A stretch of 64,000 nucleotides of DNA from Mesorhizobium sp. NFR06 (GCF_900115245.1 NZ_FOVT01000018.1:49808-113807), one strand, 5' to 3'. Positions 48,801-58,091 are shown, counted from the first letter of the stretch. Translations and numbers: made by a program. The notes: a model not told the origin generated them from the sequence alone.

Positions 48801-49880
48801 AATAGCGATCGAATAGGTGGGCAGCGGCTTGCCGATGGTTACCGGCTCGTCCGGGGTCAGCAGGGCCATCGTCGCGGTGACCGTCGCTTCGGTCGGCCCA
48901 TAGGTGTTGAGGATCCGGCGACCGGGCTTGGCCCAGCGCATGACGAGCTTCTGCGAGCAGGCCTCGCCGCCGACCAGGATCGCGCGCAGGCTTGGCGCGT
49001 CGCTCTCGATAGACGACAACAGCGTCGGGCTGCAGGCCATGCAGGTGATGTTATGCTCACGCAGGAAGCTGGCCAGTTCCTCGCCCACCAGCGGCTGTTG
49101 GCCGGGCGCCGGCACGACGGTGGCGCCGGCGGCAAACGGCACCCAGATCTCCTCCGAGGAGAAATCGAAGGCGATGGTCATGCCTTGGTACACGCGATCG
49201 CCCGGCTGGTAGCCGTAGGACGCCGCGGCGACGCGGATGAAGTTGCAGAAGCTTTGGTGTGTGATCACCACGCCCTTGGGCTTGCCCGTCGTGCCCGAAG
49301 TGTAAAGGATGTAGCAGGTTGGATCCCAGGTGCCGCCCGGCAAGGGCGCCGTTTCCGGCTGCAGCGCGATTTCGGACTCCGCGGAATCGATTGAGATATG
49401 CGGAACGGGCAGGCGCGCCACGCGCGCCGCGTAGCCGGAGACGCTGATCACCATCGTGACGCCGGCATCCTCGATGATCATCACCATGCGATCTTCGGGA
49501 AATGCCGTTGCCAGCGGAACGAATGCCGCGCCGGCCTTCATCACCGCAAGTATGGCGATATAGGTTTCGGCGGAGCGGTCCAGCAAAAGGCCTATCCGGT
49601 CGCCGGCCTTCACGCCGCGCTCGATCAAAAGATGCGCGAACTGGTTGGCGCGGTTGTTCAGCTCGCGATACGACCAGGGCCGGCCGCCGGAAATGACCGC
49701 CGGCGCGGCGTCGAAGCGGCTCGCCAAGTCGCCGAAGAACTGGTCGAGCCTCTCATGAGGCTCGCCCTTCTGGATGAAATCGGGGCCGATGAGGACCGGA
49801 TCGCGGGCCGGCGCTCCGGCCGCTGCCTTAGGCTGGCGAGAATTCCGCTTGGCGGGCTTGGTGGCTTCATTGAGAGACAT
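45810..49880 (-). CDS. Pls-like single-module membrane NRPS (putative homopoly-amino-acid synthetase)
   Basis: The 1356-residue protein has an adenylation domain (YILYTSGTTGKPKG at 190-203, NTYGPTE at 325-331, YRTGDL at 415-420). A carrier domain follows with the pantetheinylated S584 in LGANSLLMARF. The ~740-residue C-terminal part has membrane helices interleaved with hexapeptide-repeat (left-handed beta-helix) segments. This is the TIGR02353 terminal-domain architecture of epsilon-poly-lysine synthetase. My by-eye pocket residues (D239, F240, E243, A282, L302, G304, T326, V334, T335, K526) resemble published lysine codes. No condensation domain is present. It heads the GNAT and PPTase operon. 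Confidence 0.88.
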   Translation of the reverse strand: MSLNEATKPAKRNSRQPKAAAGAPARDPVLIGPDFIQKGEPHERLDQFFGDLASRFDAAPAVISGGRPWSYRELNNRANQFAHLLIERGVKAGDRIGLLLDRSAETYIAILAVMKAGAAFVPLATAFPEDRMVMIIEDAGVTMVISVSGYAARVARLPVPHISIDSAESEIALQPETAPLPGGTWDPTCYILYTSGTTGKPKGVVITHQSFCNFIRVAAASYGYQPGDRVYQGMTIAFDFSSEEIWVPFAAGATVVPAPGQQPLVGEELASFLREHNITCMACSPTLLSSIESDAPSLRAILVGGEACSQKLVMRWAKPGRRILNTYGPTEATVTATMALLTPDEPVTIGKPLPTYSIAILDPEKPRVLSGDQLGEICIGGMGVAVGYLNRPELTEQRFINDFIGLPNNPSGRIYRTGDLGRINDKGDIEYHGRIDTQVKIRGYRIELGEIEAVLLDQPGIAQAAVTTWEIEPERTELVAYYAPKSGGDGVDRTALVQELKRRLPDYMVPAYLEQLPAIPMTVSNKVDLRKLPKPTSARVAAGHAMIDPRNEDEKFLVDTLADVLKFEDISIEDHFFDDLGANSLLMARFCARIRSRKAWSTTSMRDIYLHPTVAKLAEHLRAPQMAAVAASEPMLTHRASNFAIWATGFGQLLFYAAYSYLALWAINDGLNWVYDALDDPAALYLRCVLLSAGVFFGLSGFAIVAKWLLVGRWKAETFPIWGWRYYRFWVVKTLVRSAPVVLFRGSPLYSLYLRLLGARLGHRTVIECRAVPVCTDLISIGDNSILRKDSTILGFRAQAGYIHTGPVSIGNNAFVGVGSALDIGTRMGDGAQLGHASSLHRGQAIPAGERWHGSPAIPTEADYCTVPNVPLSRARRFIYEAIQLFILFAIVTPFPLLFHAYWENVGDDYEETIGVVAIGTTVTVAGFIVGGVLLAAIVPRLFNLLLKPGRNYSLYGFHYWLQTMLELISNVRLLNVLFGDSSAIIYYLRAIGWRLNKVDQTGSNFGTNQRHENPQLSEIGSHTMVSDGLFMVNMQKSANSFRLEHTRVGERNFFGNNIIYSPDSRAGDNCLLGTKVHVPVDGPMRENVGLLGSPPFEIPRMVNRDKELLGLISDKERNRRLPLKNLHNLVTAMMFVAAQWLILFLTLAIWDRALNYYSEWAQTALFVAVTLTTAIGIPFYIFLERASLGFRRLKPRMATIYDPVFWRHERHWKLSDSPIMGLFTGTPFRPLILRMLGVKVGLRLYDGGSIITERSLVEIGDDVTLNEGCVIQAHSLEEGAFKSDYIRIGNGCTLAPSAFVHYAVVMGEGSVADVDCFVMKGEVLEPNTVWRGNPAKLYGVVTPIDARAMEIGHAS

Positions 49881-50337
49881 TGGGGACCTCGCGGGCTATC
49901 CGCCCGCACGACATGATTGGTGAAAAGACATAAACTAACGACGTCTTGAACTAACGACGCCTTGCCAGGGTGCCCTCTTCGCGGCCGGTCAAGGATCGTA
50001 CCGGGCGTATCAGGCTGGAACGGGCTGACGTCGAGCAGGCCTATGCTGTTGCTCCGATGGCCGATCCGTGACGATCGCGCGACTTCACGATGATTTGATA
50101 AGGCCATGCCCCAAGGCCGCGATCATGAGCACGGCGAAACCGCCGTCCGAAAGCGCGTTCAGCCTTTCGAGGCCTGATGAAGGACGCATGTGCAATCCTG
50201 CCGCCGATGCCGTCGGCCCACATACAGCCTTGCCCGGCCGAATCGCTATGCCGGATGCGGTATTGGCGGCCTCGGAACTGCGCAAGAACAAAGAGATAGA
50301 CGCGTTCGCGGCGCGAGCAAACTCGGCCCGGACCCCG
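49881..50337. other. Promoter region of the Pls-like operon with a tandem 16-base repeat
   Basis: This 457-base gap has no convincing gene. AACTAACGACGTCTTG at 49933-49948 is repeated directly at 49949-49964 with one change, about 55-85 bases upstream of the Pls-like start. A minus-strand open frame across 50085-50465 has low-complexity, arginine/serine-rich content and is treated as chance. Confidence 0.55.
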
Positions 50338-51270
50338 TCATGCCGGCTCGCCAGGGACGAACAGGATGTCGGCCTCCGCGACGCAATAAGACACGTGGCG
50401 GAAATCGCGTATGCGAACCACCTCTTCGCTGCGCCAGTCGACCAGCATGAAGCCGCGCACGGCATTGTCCGCCTGCGGGTTGCGGATCAGGATCGCCGGC
50501 CGGCCCTCCACGAAACCGAGCGCCAGCGCCCAGTCGTTCATACGGTCGTAATTGCCGAAATAGGTCGAGGCTTCCTTCTTGCCGCGCAGGCGGGTGCGGT
50601 TGACGACGTCGACCTGGACGTCCTCGGCGATCAGCGCCCTGACCCCGTCGAAATCGCGGGCATTGAAGAGATCGATATAGCGGCGCAGCCGGCGTTCGTC
50701 TCCAGGATCGAGCTTCGGGATGGTCGCTTCATCGGGCGCCATCGCCAATGCCTTCAACTCCGCGCGGCCGCGATGCAGCGACGCCTTGACCGCGGCAAGC
50801 GTGGCGCCCGTCACCTCGCAGGTTTCCTGCAGGCTGAGGCCGAGCACGTCGACCAGGATGACCGCGCTGCGCTGCGCCGGCGTCAACCGCATGAAGCTGC
50901 GCAGGCTCGTTGCCGCCGCCAGTCTCGCCTCCGCGCTGGCGGAAAGGTCCTCAACCGTTGTCATGTCGGCCTCGGTGATGCGGGAACGCTCGCGCTGGCG
51001 ACGGCGCAGATGGTCCTGCGCCGCGTTGTGGGCGATACGGAACAGCCACTGCTCGGGCCGTTCGACGAGAGCACCGCCATCATGCGCGGCGAGCGCCTTC
51101 ACCACCGCCTCCTGCACGATGTCCTCGCCCTCTATCGCCGAGCCGGCCATGCGCGCCGCGTAGCGGTGCAGTTTCGGGCGCAGGCCGACGACCATGGCTT
51201 CAAGTTCCGCGCGGCCGAATCTTGCTGGGCTCATCGTCCTCGTTCTCTTGACCGCCGGCTCGTCAGCCAT
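50338..51270 (-). CDS. ECF sigma factor with C-terminal SnoaL-like domain
   Basis: The 310-residue protein has sigma region 2 (LHRYAARMAGSAIEGEDIVQ, EAVVKALAAHDG) and region 4 (LTPAQRSAVILVDVLGLSLQ, ETCEVTGATLAAVKASLHRG). Its C-terminal ~110 residues resemble a SnoaL/NTF2-like fold (RRYIDLFNARDFDGVRALIA). ECF41-type sigma factors carry such a domain and control it internally instead of through an anti-sigma factor. The ATG at 51234 (MSPARFGRAEL) is an alternative start with GAGG upstream. A 106-residue partner gene is upstream, 12 bases away. Confidence 0.88.
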   Translation of the reverse strand: MADEPAVKRTRTMSPARFGRAELEAMVVGLRPKLHRYAARMAGSAIEGEDIVQEAVVKALAAHDGGALVERPEQWLFRIAHNAAQDHLRRRQRERSRITEADMTTVEDLSASAEARLAAATSLRSFMRLTPAQRSAVILVDVLGLSLQETCEVTGATLAAVKASLHRGRAELKALAMAPDEATIPKLDPGDERRLRRYIDLFNARDFDGVRALIAEDVQVDVVNRTRLRGKKEASTYFGNYDRMNDWALALGFVEGRPAILIRNPQADNAVRGFMLVDWRSEEVVRIRDFRHVSYCVAEADILFVPGEPA

Positions 51271-51282
51271 ACCCCGCCCGGA

Positions 51283-51603
51283 TCAGGCCGGCACGGCTTC
51301 GTCGGCCTTCGCCAGCATACGATAATTACCGACGATCTTCGCCGGCGACCTGGCAAGCGGCGTCGAACGCCGTTCGGCATGATCGGCGCCGAAGGTCTTG
51401 AAAGCGTCGAGTTCGGTGAGCGCCGAGCTGTCCTTGTCGTAGCCGACAAGGTGGACGAATTCACCATTGTCCAGTTCGAGCACCAGATAGCGCACGGATT
51501 GAGGCTGCGTTTCATCCAGCGCCTCGAACACGTTTGCCACCAGCGCCCGGTTCTCGGCGATGCTGGCGTCCTTCACGCCGTAACGGATGAGGTTGTAGGT
51601 CAT
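51283..51603 (-). CDS. Hypothetical protein, possible antibiotic-biosynthesis-monooxygenase-like
   Basis: This 106-residue protein begins MTYNLIRYGVKDASIAENRA and contains LVLELDNGEFVHLVGYDKDS. The length and alternating pattern suggest a small ferredoxin-like (ABM-type) fold, but no diagnostic residue is seen. It ends 12 bases before the ECF/SnoaL sigma gene and is probably co-expressed. Small ABM-like genes are common next to ECF41-type sigma genes. Function unknown. Confidence 0.55.
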   Translation of the reverse strand: MTYNLIRYGVKDASIAENRALVANVFEALDETQPQSVRYLVLELDNGEFVHLVGYDKDSSALTELDAFKTFGADHAERRSTPLARSPAKIVGNYRMLAKADEAVPA

Positions 51604-51746
51604 GATCGTTTCCTGTTTTGGGGTTGCACAGGAAAGACGTTCGGTATGGTCAAAAGGATTCTCGCAAGCGCAAAAAACTTCCGGCTAGGAGCGAAAGCTG
51701 CGACGTCGCTGTTCCGCCAGCATCTCAGTTATGGCGTCGACTCTTC

Positions 51747-53405
51747 TCAGCCGACGGCCTTCGCCGCCGCCCGTCCCGCGCTGCGCCCCGAAAAGATGCA
51801 GCCGCCAAGAAACGTGCCTTCGAGCGCCGCATAGCCGTGCACGCCGCCGCCGCCGAAGCCGGCGACCTCGCCGACCGCGTAGAGCCCCTGCACCGGTTGG
51901 CCCCCGGCGTCGAGCACGCGGCTGTCGAGGTCGGTCTGCAGGCCGCCCAGCGTCTTGCGGGTCAGGATGTTGAGCCTAACGGCGATCAGCGGGCCGTTCG
52001 CCGGGTCGAGCATCTTGTGCGGCCTGGCGGTGCGGATCAGCCGGTCGCCGAGATAGGCCCGCGCGCCGCGCAGCGCGGTGATCTGCGCATCCTTGGAGAA
52101 CAGATTGTCGAGCTGCATGTCGCGGGCGCGGATCTCGCGCTCGACCTGCGCCACCTCGAGCAGCGGCTCGCCGCCGGCCAGCGCGTTCATGCGCGCCACC
52201 AGCTTCGAAAGGTCGGTCTCGACGATAAAGTCCTCGCCCTTCTCCATGAAGGCCTTCACCGGGCCGGGAATGCCTGACGTCGCGCGGCCCAGCACCTGCC
52301 GCCAGCTCTTGCCTGTCAAATCCGGGTTCTGCTCGGAGCCCGACAGCGCGAACTCCTTCTGGATGATCTTCTTGGTCAGGATGAACCAGGAATAGTCGAA
52401 GCCGGTGCCCATGATATGGCTGAGCGTGGCCAGCGTGTCGAAACCCGGATAGAGCGGCACCGGCAGCCGTTTGCCGCGTGCGTCCAGCCAGAGCGACGAC
52501 GGCCCGGGCAGGATACGGATCGCATGCTCGGTCCAGATAGGCGCCCAGTTCCTGATGCCTTCGACATAATGCCACATGCGGTCGCGGTTGATGACCTTGC
52601 CGCCGGCCGCTTCCGTGATCGCCAGCATGCGGCCGTCGACGTGGTCCGGCACGCCGGTGATCATGCGCTTCGGCGGCGCCCCCAGACGCTCAGGCCAGTT
52701 CCTGCGCACCAGCTCGTGATTGCCGCCGATGCCGCCGGAAGCCACGATCACCGCTTGCGCATGGAGCTCGAAGTCTCCTGTCACGTGACGAGAGCTCTTG
52801 CGGCCGCGCCCGACGTTGCTCGGTTCCAGCACGTCGCCGCGCACGCCGGTGACGGTATTGCCGGTGCGGATGATCTCGTTGACCCGGTGGCGGAACTTGA
52901 ACTCAACCAGCCCGCGCTTTTGCGCCTCGCGCACGCGCAGCACGAAAGGTTCGAGCACGCCGGGGCCGGTGCCCCAGGTGATGTGGAAGCGCGGCACCGA
53001 ATTGCCGTGGCCGCAAGCATTGCCGCCGCCGCGTTCGGCCCAGCCGACGACGGGAAAGAATTTCATCCCGCGCTCGATCAGCCAGGCACGCTTCTCGCCG
53101 GCGGCGAAGCCGACATAGGCCTCCGCCCATTTGCGCGGCCAGAAATCCTCCGGGCGGTCGAAGGCGGCGGTGCCCAGCCAGTCCTCGAGCGCCAGGCCGT
53201 GCGAATCGCGGATGCGCATGCGCCGTTGTTCGGGCGAATCGACCAGAAACAACCCGCCGAACGACCAGAAGGCCTGGCCGCCCAGCGACTGCTCCGGTTC
53301 CTGGTCGACGATAACGACCTTCTTGCCGGCCTCGGTCAGCTCGGCCGTGGCAACGAGGCCCGCCAGCCCCGCGCCGACAATGATCACGTCCGCGTCGTCA
53401 GCCAT
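51747..53405 (-). CDS. FAD-dependent dehydrogenase (KstD/fumarate-reductase flavoprotein-like)
   Basis: The 552-residue protein has the FAD motif VIIVGAGLAGLVATAEL at the N-terminus and AVIVASGGIGGNHELVRRNW. Near the C-terminus GLYAVGEVAGFGGGGVHGYA is the second FAD loop with the substrate pocket. It resembles annotated 'FAD-binding dehydrogenase' proteins related to ketosteroid dehydrogenase and fumarate reductase. The ATG at 53405 has GGGGAGGG upstream. The longer frame to 53684 is not used. Substrate unknown. Confidence 0.87.
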   Translation of the reverse strand: MADDADVIIVGAGLAGLVATAELTEAGKKVVIVDQEPEQSLGGQAFWSFGGLFLVDSPEQRRMRIRDSHGLALEDWLGTAAFDRPEDFWPRKWAEAYVGFAAGEKRAWLIERGMKFFPVVGWAERGGGNACGHGNSVPRFHITWGTGPGVLEPFVLRVREAQKRGLVEFKFRHRVNEIIRTGNTVTGVRGDVLEPSNVGRGRKSSRHVTGDFELHAQAVIVASGGIGGNHELVRRNWPERLGAPPKRMITGVPDHVDGRMLAITEAAGGKVINRDRMWHYVEGIRNWAPIWTEHAIRILPGPSSLWLDARGKRLPVPLYPGFDTLATLSHIMGTGFDYSWFILTKKIIQKEFALSGSEQNPDLTGKSWRQVLGRATSGIPGPVKAFMEKGEDFIVETDLSKLVARMNALAGGEPLLEVAQVEREIRARDMQLDNLFSKDAQITALRGARAYLGDRLIRTARPHKMLDPANGPLIAVRLNILTRKTLGGLQTDLDSRVLDAGGQPVQGLYAVGEVAGFGGGGVHGYAALEGTFLGGCIFSGRSAGRAAAKAVG

Positions 53406-53439
53406 GATTGCCCTCCCCTGAAGTGGCTGTTGGCGACGG

Positions 53440-54426
53440 TCAGACGGGCTCCCACCCGTCCCTGTTGCCGGCGCGGAAGATGGCGTCGATGACCTTCTGG
53501 TTGAGCACCGATTCCTCGAGCGTGAAGACGCGCTCCTTGCCGCCCTGCGCCGCCCTGGCGAAGGTCTCGACCTCAAGCCGGTATTGCTGGGTGCCGGGGA
53601 AGCGGAACACCTGCGCCTCGCTGTGGTTCTGGTTGTGCAGTTCGACGCGGTGGTGGTCGTAAAGACCGGCATTGAACGGGGCAAGGACCTCGATGAAACC
53701 CTTCTCGCCGTGGAACACCATCACCTGCCGCGACGCCATCTGCGTCGACAGGTAGAACGACAGTTCGAAGTCGCCGAAATCGGCGCGGATCGAGGAATAG
53801 ATGTCGGTGCCGAAGGTCTTGTCGCGCTCGATCGTCGCCTGCACGCGGGTCGGCTCCTTGCCGGTCGAAAACCGCGTCGACACCGTCGGGTAGACACCGA
53901 TGTCGGGCAGCGCGCCGCCGCCGAGATCGAGCTGGTTGCGCATGTTCTTGGGGTCGACATTGTAATAGGAGAAGGCGCCCTGCACATGGCGCAGCCGGCC
54001 GATGGCGCCGCTGGCGATGAGGTCGCGCACCTTGATCCATTGCGGATGGTAGACGACCATGAAGGCCTCGCAGACCAGCACTTTCTTCTGGTCGCGCAGC
54101 TTGATCAGCGGCGGGATGTCCTTGGCGTCGAGCGCCAGCGGCTTCTCGACCAGCACATGCTTGCCCGCCTCGATGGCTTTGGCCGTCCATTCGACATGCT
54201 GCGAGGTCGGCAGCGGGATGTAGACGCCGTCGACCTCCTTCGAGGCAAGCAGCTCCTCATAGGAGCCGAAGGCATGACGGGCGCCGAAACGCTCGCCCAG
54301 GGCCTTGGCTTTCGACAAGTCGCGGCTGGCGATCGCCGACAGAACGCCGGTCTCCGAATCCACGATTGCCGGCAAAAGCTGCTCGCGGCCGATCTTTGCC
54401 GTCGACAGAACACCCCATCGGAACAT
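53440..54426 (-). CDS. Gfo/Idh/MocA family oxidoreductase
   Basis: The 328-residue NAD(P)-dependent oxidoreductase has an N-terminal Rossmann half (MFRWGVLSTAKIG, AIASRDLSKAKALGERFGA) and HVLVEKPLALD (the lysine of EKP is the usual catalytic/binding residue). The C-terminal alpha/beta domain has GGGALPDIGVYP. The ATG at 54426 has GGAGAAG upstream. It lies immediately upstream of the flavoprotein gene (35 bases) and may form a small operon. Likely substrates are sugars or sugar derivatives. Confidence 0.9.
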   Translation of the reverse strand: MFRWGVLSTAKIGREQLLPAIVDSETGVLSAIASRDLSKAKALGERFGARHAFGSYEELLASKEVDGVYIPLPTSQHVEWTAKAIEAGKHVLVEKPLALDAKDIPPLIKLRDQKKVLVCEAFMVVYHPQWIKVRDLIASGAIGRLRHVQGAFSYYNVDPKNMRNQLDLGGGALPDIGVYPTVSTRFSTGKEPTRVQATIERDKTFGTDIYSSIRADFGDFELSFYLSTQMASRQVMVFHGEKGFIEVLAPFNAGLYDHHRVELHNQNHSEAQVFRFPGTQQYRLEVETFARAAQGGKERVFTLEESVLNQKVIDAIFRAGNRDGWEPV

Positions 54427-54513
54427 CACGCTTCTCCATGTCGGTTTACAGGCGACGAGGTTTGCCCGAAATCGGCGGAAAAGCCAATGCGGGACGCGGG
54501 TCACAAAGCACCT

Positions 54514-54671
54514 TCGTCATCCTCGGGCAGACCTCAGGATCCATGCCGTGGCCTAGGCTGTATCATGGGGGCGGTGTAGAATTCTGTAATTGTTGCAACG
54601 CCTTAGCGTCACGGCATGATCCTAGGGTCTGCGCGCGTCGCTTCGCTGCTTGCTCCGCCCTAGGATGACGA
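54514..54671. repeat. Dispersed repeat, family B copy 3
   Basis: This copy has terminal inverted repeats TCGTCAT at 54514-54520 and ATGACGA at 54665-54671. It shares the blocks AGAATTCTGTAA and GTCTGCGCGCGTCGCTTCGC with the copies at 28 kb. It lies between the Gfo/Idh/MocA gene and the YceI gene, with one deletion and several changes. Confidence 0.75.
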
Positions 54672-54693
54672 ACCCGAGGATGCGCGACTAGAG

Positions 54694-55269
54694 CTAGCCC
54701 CTCCTGCCCGTCAACGTCATGTCGAAGTCGACGACGTTGGAATAGAGCGGCGTGCCGACATCCATGCCGTAGCGGGACCTCAGCACCTTGCCGGTGACGT
54801 GGAACTTGATGGTCCCGCCCTTCAATCCGCCGAGCTCCGCCGTGAATTTTTCCGGAAACGTCTTGCCGCGCGCCGTCAGCTGGCCGGTCACCAGTGCCGT
54901 CGTGTCGCCGGTGCGGGTCACGCTGGTCGAGCGGAACTGGATCTCTGGACTGTTGGCGGCGTCGAACACCGCGTCGGAGCGCAGGAAGGCGTCGATGCGG
55001 CCCTGGCCGGTGCCGACGCTTTCGGGATAGATGATGAGGTCGACCCTGGAGCGGCCCACGTCGCGATTGTCGATGCGGATCGTGCCCTTGAAGCGGCTGA
55101 AGGCGCCATCGAAGCCACCGCCGCCGGCCTTGCCGATGCTGAAGCGGATCGAGGAGCCGGCCGGGCTGATCGTGTAGCTGCCGGCGGCTTCGCTCAGCGC
55201 CACCGCCGCGTAGACAGGCATGACGAGGCAAGCGGCAAAAGCCGCCAATCCGAGGATACGCGCTTTCAT
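54694..55269 (-). CDS. YceI family periplasmic protein
   Basis: This 191-residue protein has a signal peptide (MKARILGLAAFAACLVMPVY, cleavage near AVA) and a YceI beta-barrel domain. It includes IRFSIGKAGGGGFDGAFSRF, PESVGTGQGRIDAFLRSD and YGMDVGTPLYSN. YceI proteins bind polyprenyl or isoprenoid molecules in the periplasm. The start ATG 55269 has AAGGAAG upstream. It follows a cytochrome b561 gene, the usual partner. Confidence 0.93.
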   Translation of the reverse strand: MKARILGLAAFAACLVMPVYAAVALSEAAGSYTISPAGSSIRFSIGKAGGGGFDGAFSRFKGTIRIDNRDVGRSRVDLIIYPESVGTGQGRIDAFLRSDAVFDAANSPEIQFRSTSVTRTGDTTALVTGQLTARGKTFPEKFTAELGGLKGGTIKFHVTGKVLRSRYGMDVGTPLYSNVVDFDMTLTGRRG

Positions 55270-55334
55270 GGTTTCTTCCTTCCGCAGATACGCTTTGTCT
55301 GCGTTCTTGCCCACCAACGAATGATGGAGCGGTT

Positions 55335-55907
55335 CTATTCCCCGCCTGACGAAGGCGTGATCATGCGCGTCAGCACATTGTCGCGCAGCAGGAAATGATG
55401 GCGCAGCGCCGCCCCTATATGCAGCGCCACCAGCGCGATGCCGGCATAGGCGAGATACCAATGCGCCGCCGACCAGAAGCTTTCGGCGGCATCGGATTCG
55501 GCCAGCGGCAAATTGGGCATCACGAACTGGTTGAACGGCATCGTAGGGATTTCCAGCGTCGAGACCGAAACCAGCGCCCAGCCGGAGAGCGGCAGCGCGA
55601 CCTGGAAGGCATAGAGCGCGAAATGCGCCAGCGGCGCCGTCCGGCGCTCCAGCGTTCCGACCGAAGCCGGCAGTGCCGGCGCCGCGTTGCCGAGCCGCCA
55701 GGCGATGCGCAGGATGATCAGTCCGAGCAGCAGGAAGCCGAAGGATTTGTGCAGCTGGATCAGTTCGAAGGACGTTCGCTGGCTCTCGATCCGCACCATG
55801 ACGAAGCCGAGCGCGAACTGGCCGATGAAGATGATGCCGATCAGCCAGTGGAGGATGATCATGGCCCAGCCGTAACGGGTGGAGGTGTTGGCGATGGATG
55901 GTTGCAT
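55335..55907 (-). CDS. Cytochrome b561
   Basis: This 190-residue, four-helix di-haem membrane cytochrome has haem-ligand histidines in IILHWLIG, LIQLHKSFGFL, the HWYLAYAGIA stretch and the ALHIGAALRHHF end. It transfers electrons between quinol and periplasmic acceptors. ATG 55907 is preferred over the upstream in-frame codons. It is followed after 65 bases by the YceI gene, a conserved pair. Confidence 0.94.
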   Translation of the reverse strand: MQPSIANTSTRYGWAMIILHWLIGIIFIGQFALGFVMVRIESQRTSFELIQLHKSFGFLLLGLIILRIAWRLGNAAPALPASVGTLERRTAPLAHFALYAFQVALPLSGWALVSVSTLEIPTMPFNQFVMPNLPLAESDAAESFWSAAHWYLAYAGIALVALHIGAALRHHFLLRDNVLTRMITPSSGGE

Positions 55908-55951
55908 GGTGAGAAAACGCCTGCGGCGACGGCTTTCTTCCACAGTGTGCC

Positions 55952-56091
55952 TTACCCTCCCCCTTGTGGGGAGGTTGATCCGCAAAGCGGATCGGGGTGG
56001 GGGCTTTCGTAGGGGCGCTACCCCAGCCCTGTCTCGCAGTCTCCGCTTCGCTCCGCTGCACGGACCTACCCTCCCCGCAAGGGGGAGGTTA
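55952..56091. repeat. Intergenic palindromic repeat, family C copy 1
   Basis: Two inverted arms, each a small hairpin of the type CCTCCCC...GGGGAGG, lie at 55952-55974 and 56068-56091 and flank a central GC-rich part. This is a common Mesorhizobium-type repeat. It sits between the cytochrome gene and the LysR gene stop. Confidence 0.6.
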
Positions 56092-56093
56092 GG

Positions 56094-56984
56094 CTAAGCG
56101 CTCATCTTGAAGAAATCCACGAAAGCCCTGAGCGCCGGCCGCATTTGTCTGCGGCTCGGATAATAGACGAAGAAACCGTCGAAGGGCGGACACCAGTCCT
56201 CCAATACGCACACCAGCCTGCCGTCGGTGAGTGGCGCCTTCACATAATCCTCGAAGACGAAGGCAAGCCCTGCCCCGTCGATCGCCGCCTGGGCGATCAA
56301 ATGGTCCTCGTCGAGGATCAGCGGCCCTTGCGCGGCGATCTCGATCTCTTCGCCGCCCTTCTCGAACTCCCAGCGATAAAGGATGCCGCTCGAAAAACGG
56401 AATCGGATGCAGCGATGGTCGGCCAGCTCGCGCGGATGGCGCGGTTTCGGCATGGTCGCGAAATAGGAGGGCGCCCCGACGACCGCGCCGCGGATATTCG
56501 GGCCGATGCGCACCGCGATCATGTCTCGCTGCAGGCTTTCGCCGAGCCGCACGCCGGCGTCGAAGCCGCCCTCGACCACATCGGTGAAACGGTCCTCGAT
56601 GACGATCTCCAGCACGATGTCCGGATAGGCAGCGGTGAAGGCGCCGAGGCGCGGCGTCAGCACCAGATGCGCGGCGGTGCGCGGCACGCTGAGCCGCAGA
56701 ATGCCGGCCGGCCGGTCGCGCGCCTCGACCGCCGTCTCCAGCGCGAGGTCGATTTCGGACAATGCCGGTCGCAGCCGTTCCAAAAGCTGCGCGCCTTCCT
56801 CGGTGGGCGCGACGCTGCGCGTGCTGCGGGCCAGAAGCCGCACGCCGAGCCGTGCTTCCAGGCTCGACACCGCATGGCTGACCGCCGACGGCGCGATGCC
56901 GAGCTCGCGGGCGGCGCCGCGGAAGCTGGCGCATTGGGCCACGGTGGCAAGCACAGCGAGCTGCGAGAGGTTGGCGCGGTTCAT
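56094..56984 (-). CDS. LysR family transcriptional regulator
   Basis: This 296-residue LTTR has an N-terminal helix-turn-helix (VLATVAQCASFRGAARELGI, APSAVSHAVSSLEARLG) and an effector domain (RLGESLQRDMIAVRIGP, FSSGILYRWEFEKGG). It diverges from an aldo/keto reductase 96 bases away and most likely regulates it. The stop abuts a repeat. Confidence 0.94.
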   Translation of the reverse strand: MNRANLSQLAVLATVAQCASFRGAARELGIAPSAVSHAVSSLEARLGVRLLARSTRSVAPTEEGAQLLERLRPALSEIDLALETAVEARDRPAGILRLSVPRTAAHLVLTPRLGAFTAAYPDIVLEIVIEDRFTDVVEGGFDAGVRLGESLQRDMIAVRIGPNIRGAVVGAPSYFATMPKPRHPRELADHRCIRFRFSSGILYRWEFEKGGEEIEIAAQGPLILDEDHLIAQAAIDGAGLAFVFEDYVKAPLTDGRLVCVLEDWCPPFDGFFVYYPSRRQMRPALRAFVDFFKMSA

Positions 56985-57080
56985 TGTACTATTTTATAGA
57001 TCAAGCCGTGCAAAAGGGAACCGATTATCGAACGAAGCGCAAGGCGTTATCTCCCTCCCATCGCAACAAGGAGATGCGCC

Positions 57081-58076
<996 letters not shown>

Positions 58077-58091
58077 GCACAAAACGTGCCG

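Noticed and set aside
45810..49880. A conventional multi-module NRPS
   Set aside because: Only one adenylation and one carrier domain are present, with no condensation or thioesterase domain.
50085..50465. 126-codon minus-strand frame upstream of the Pls-like operon
   Set aside because: Starts inside the sigma gene in another frame and shows low-complexity sequence, although a hydrophobic end (ALSDGGFAVLMIAALGHG) was noted.
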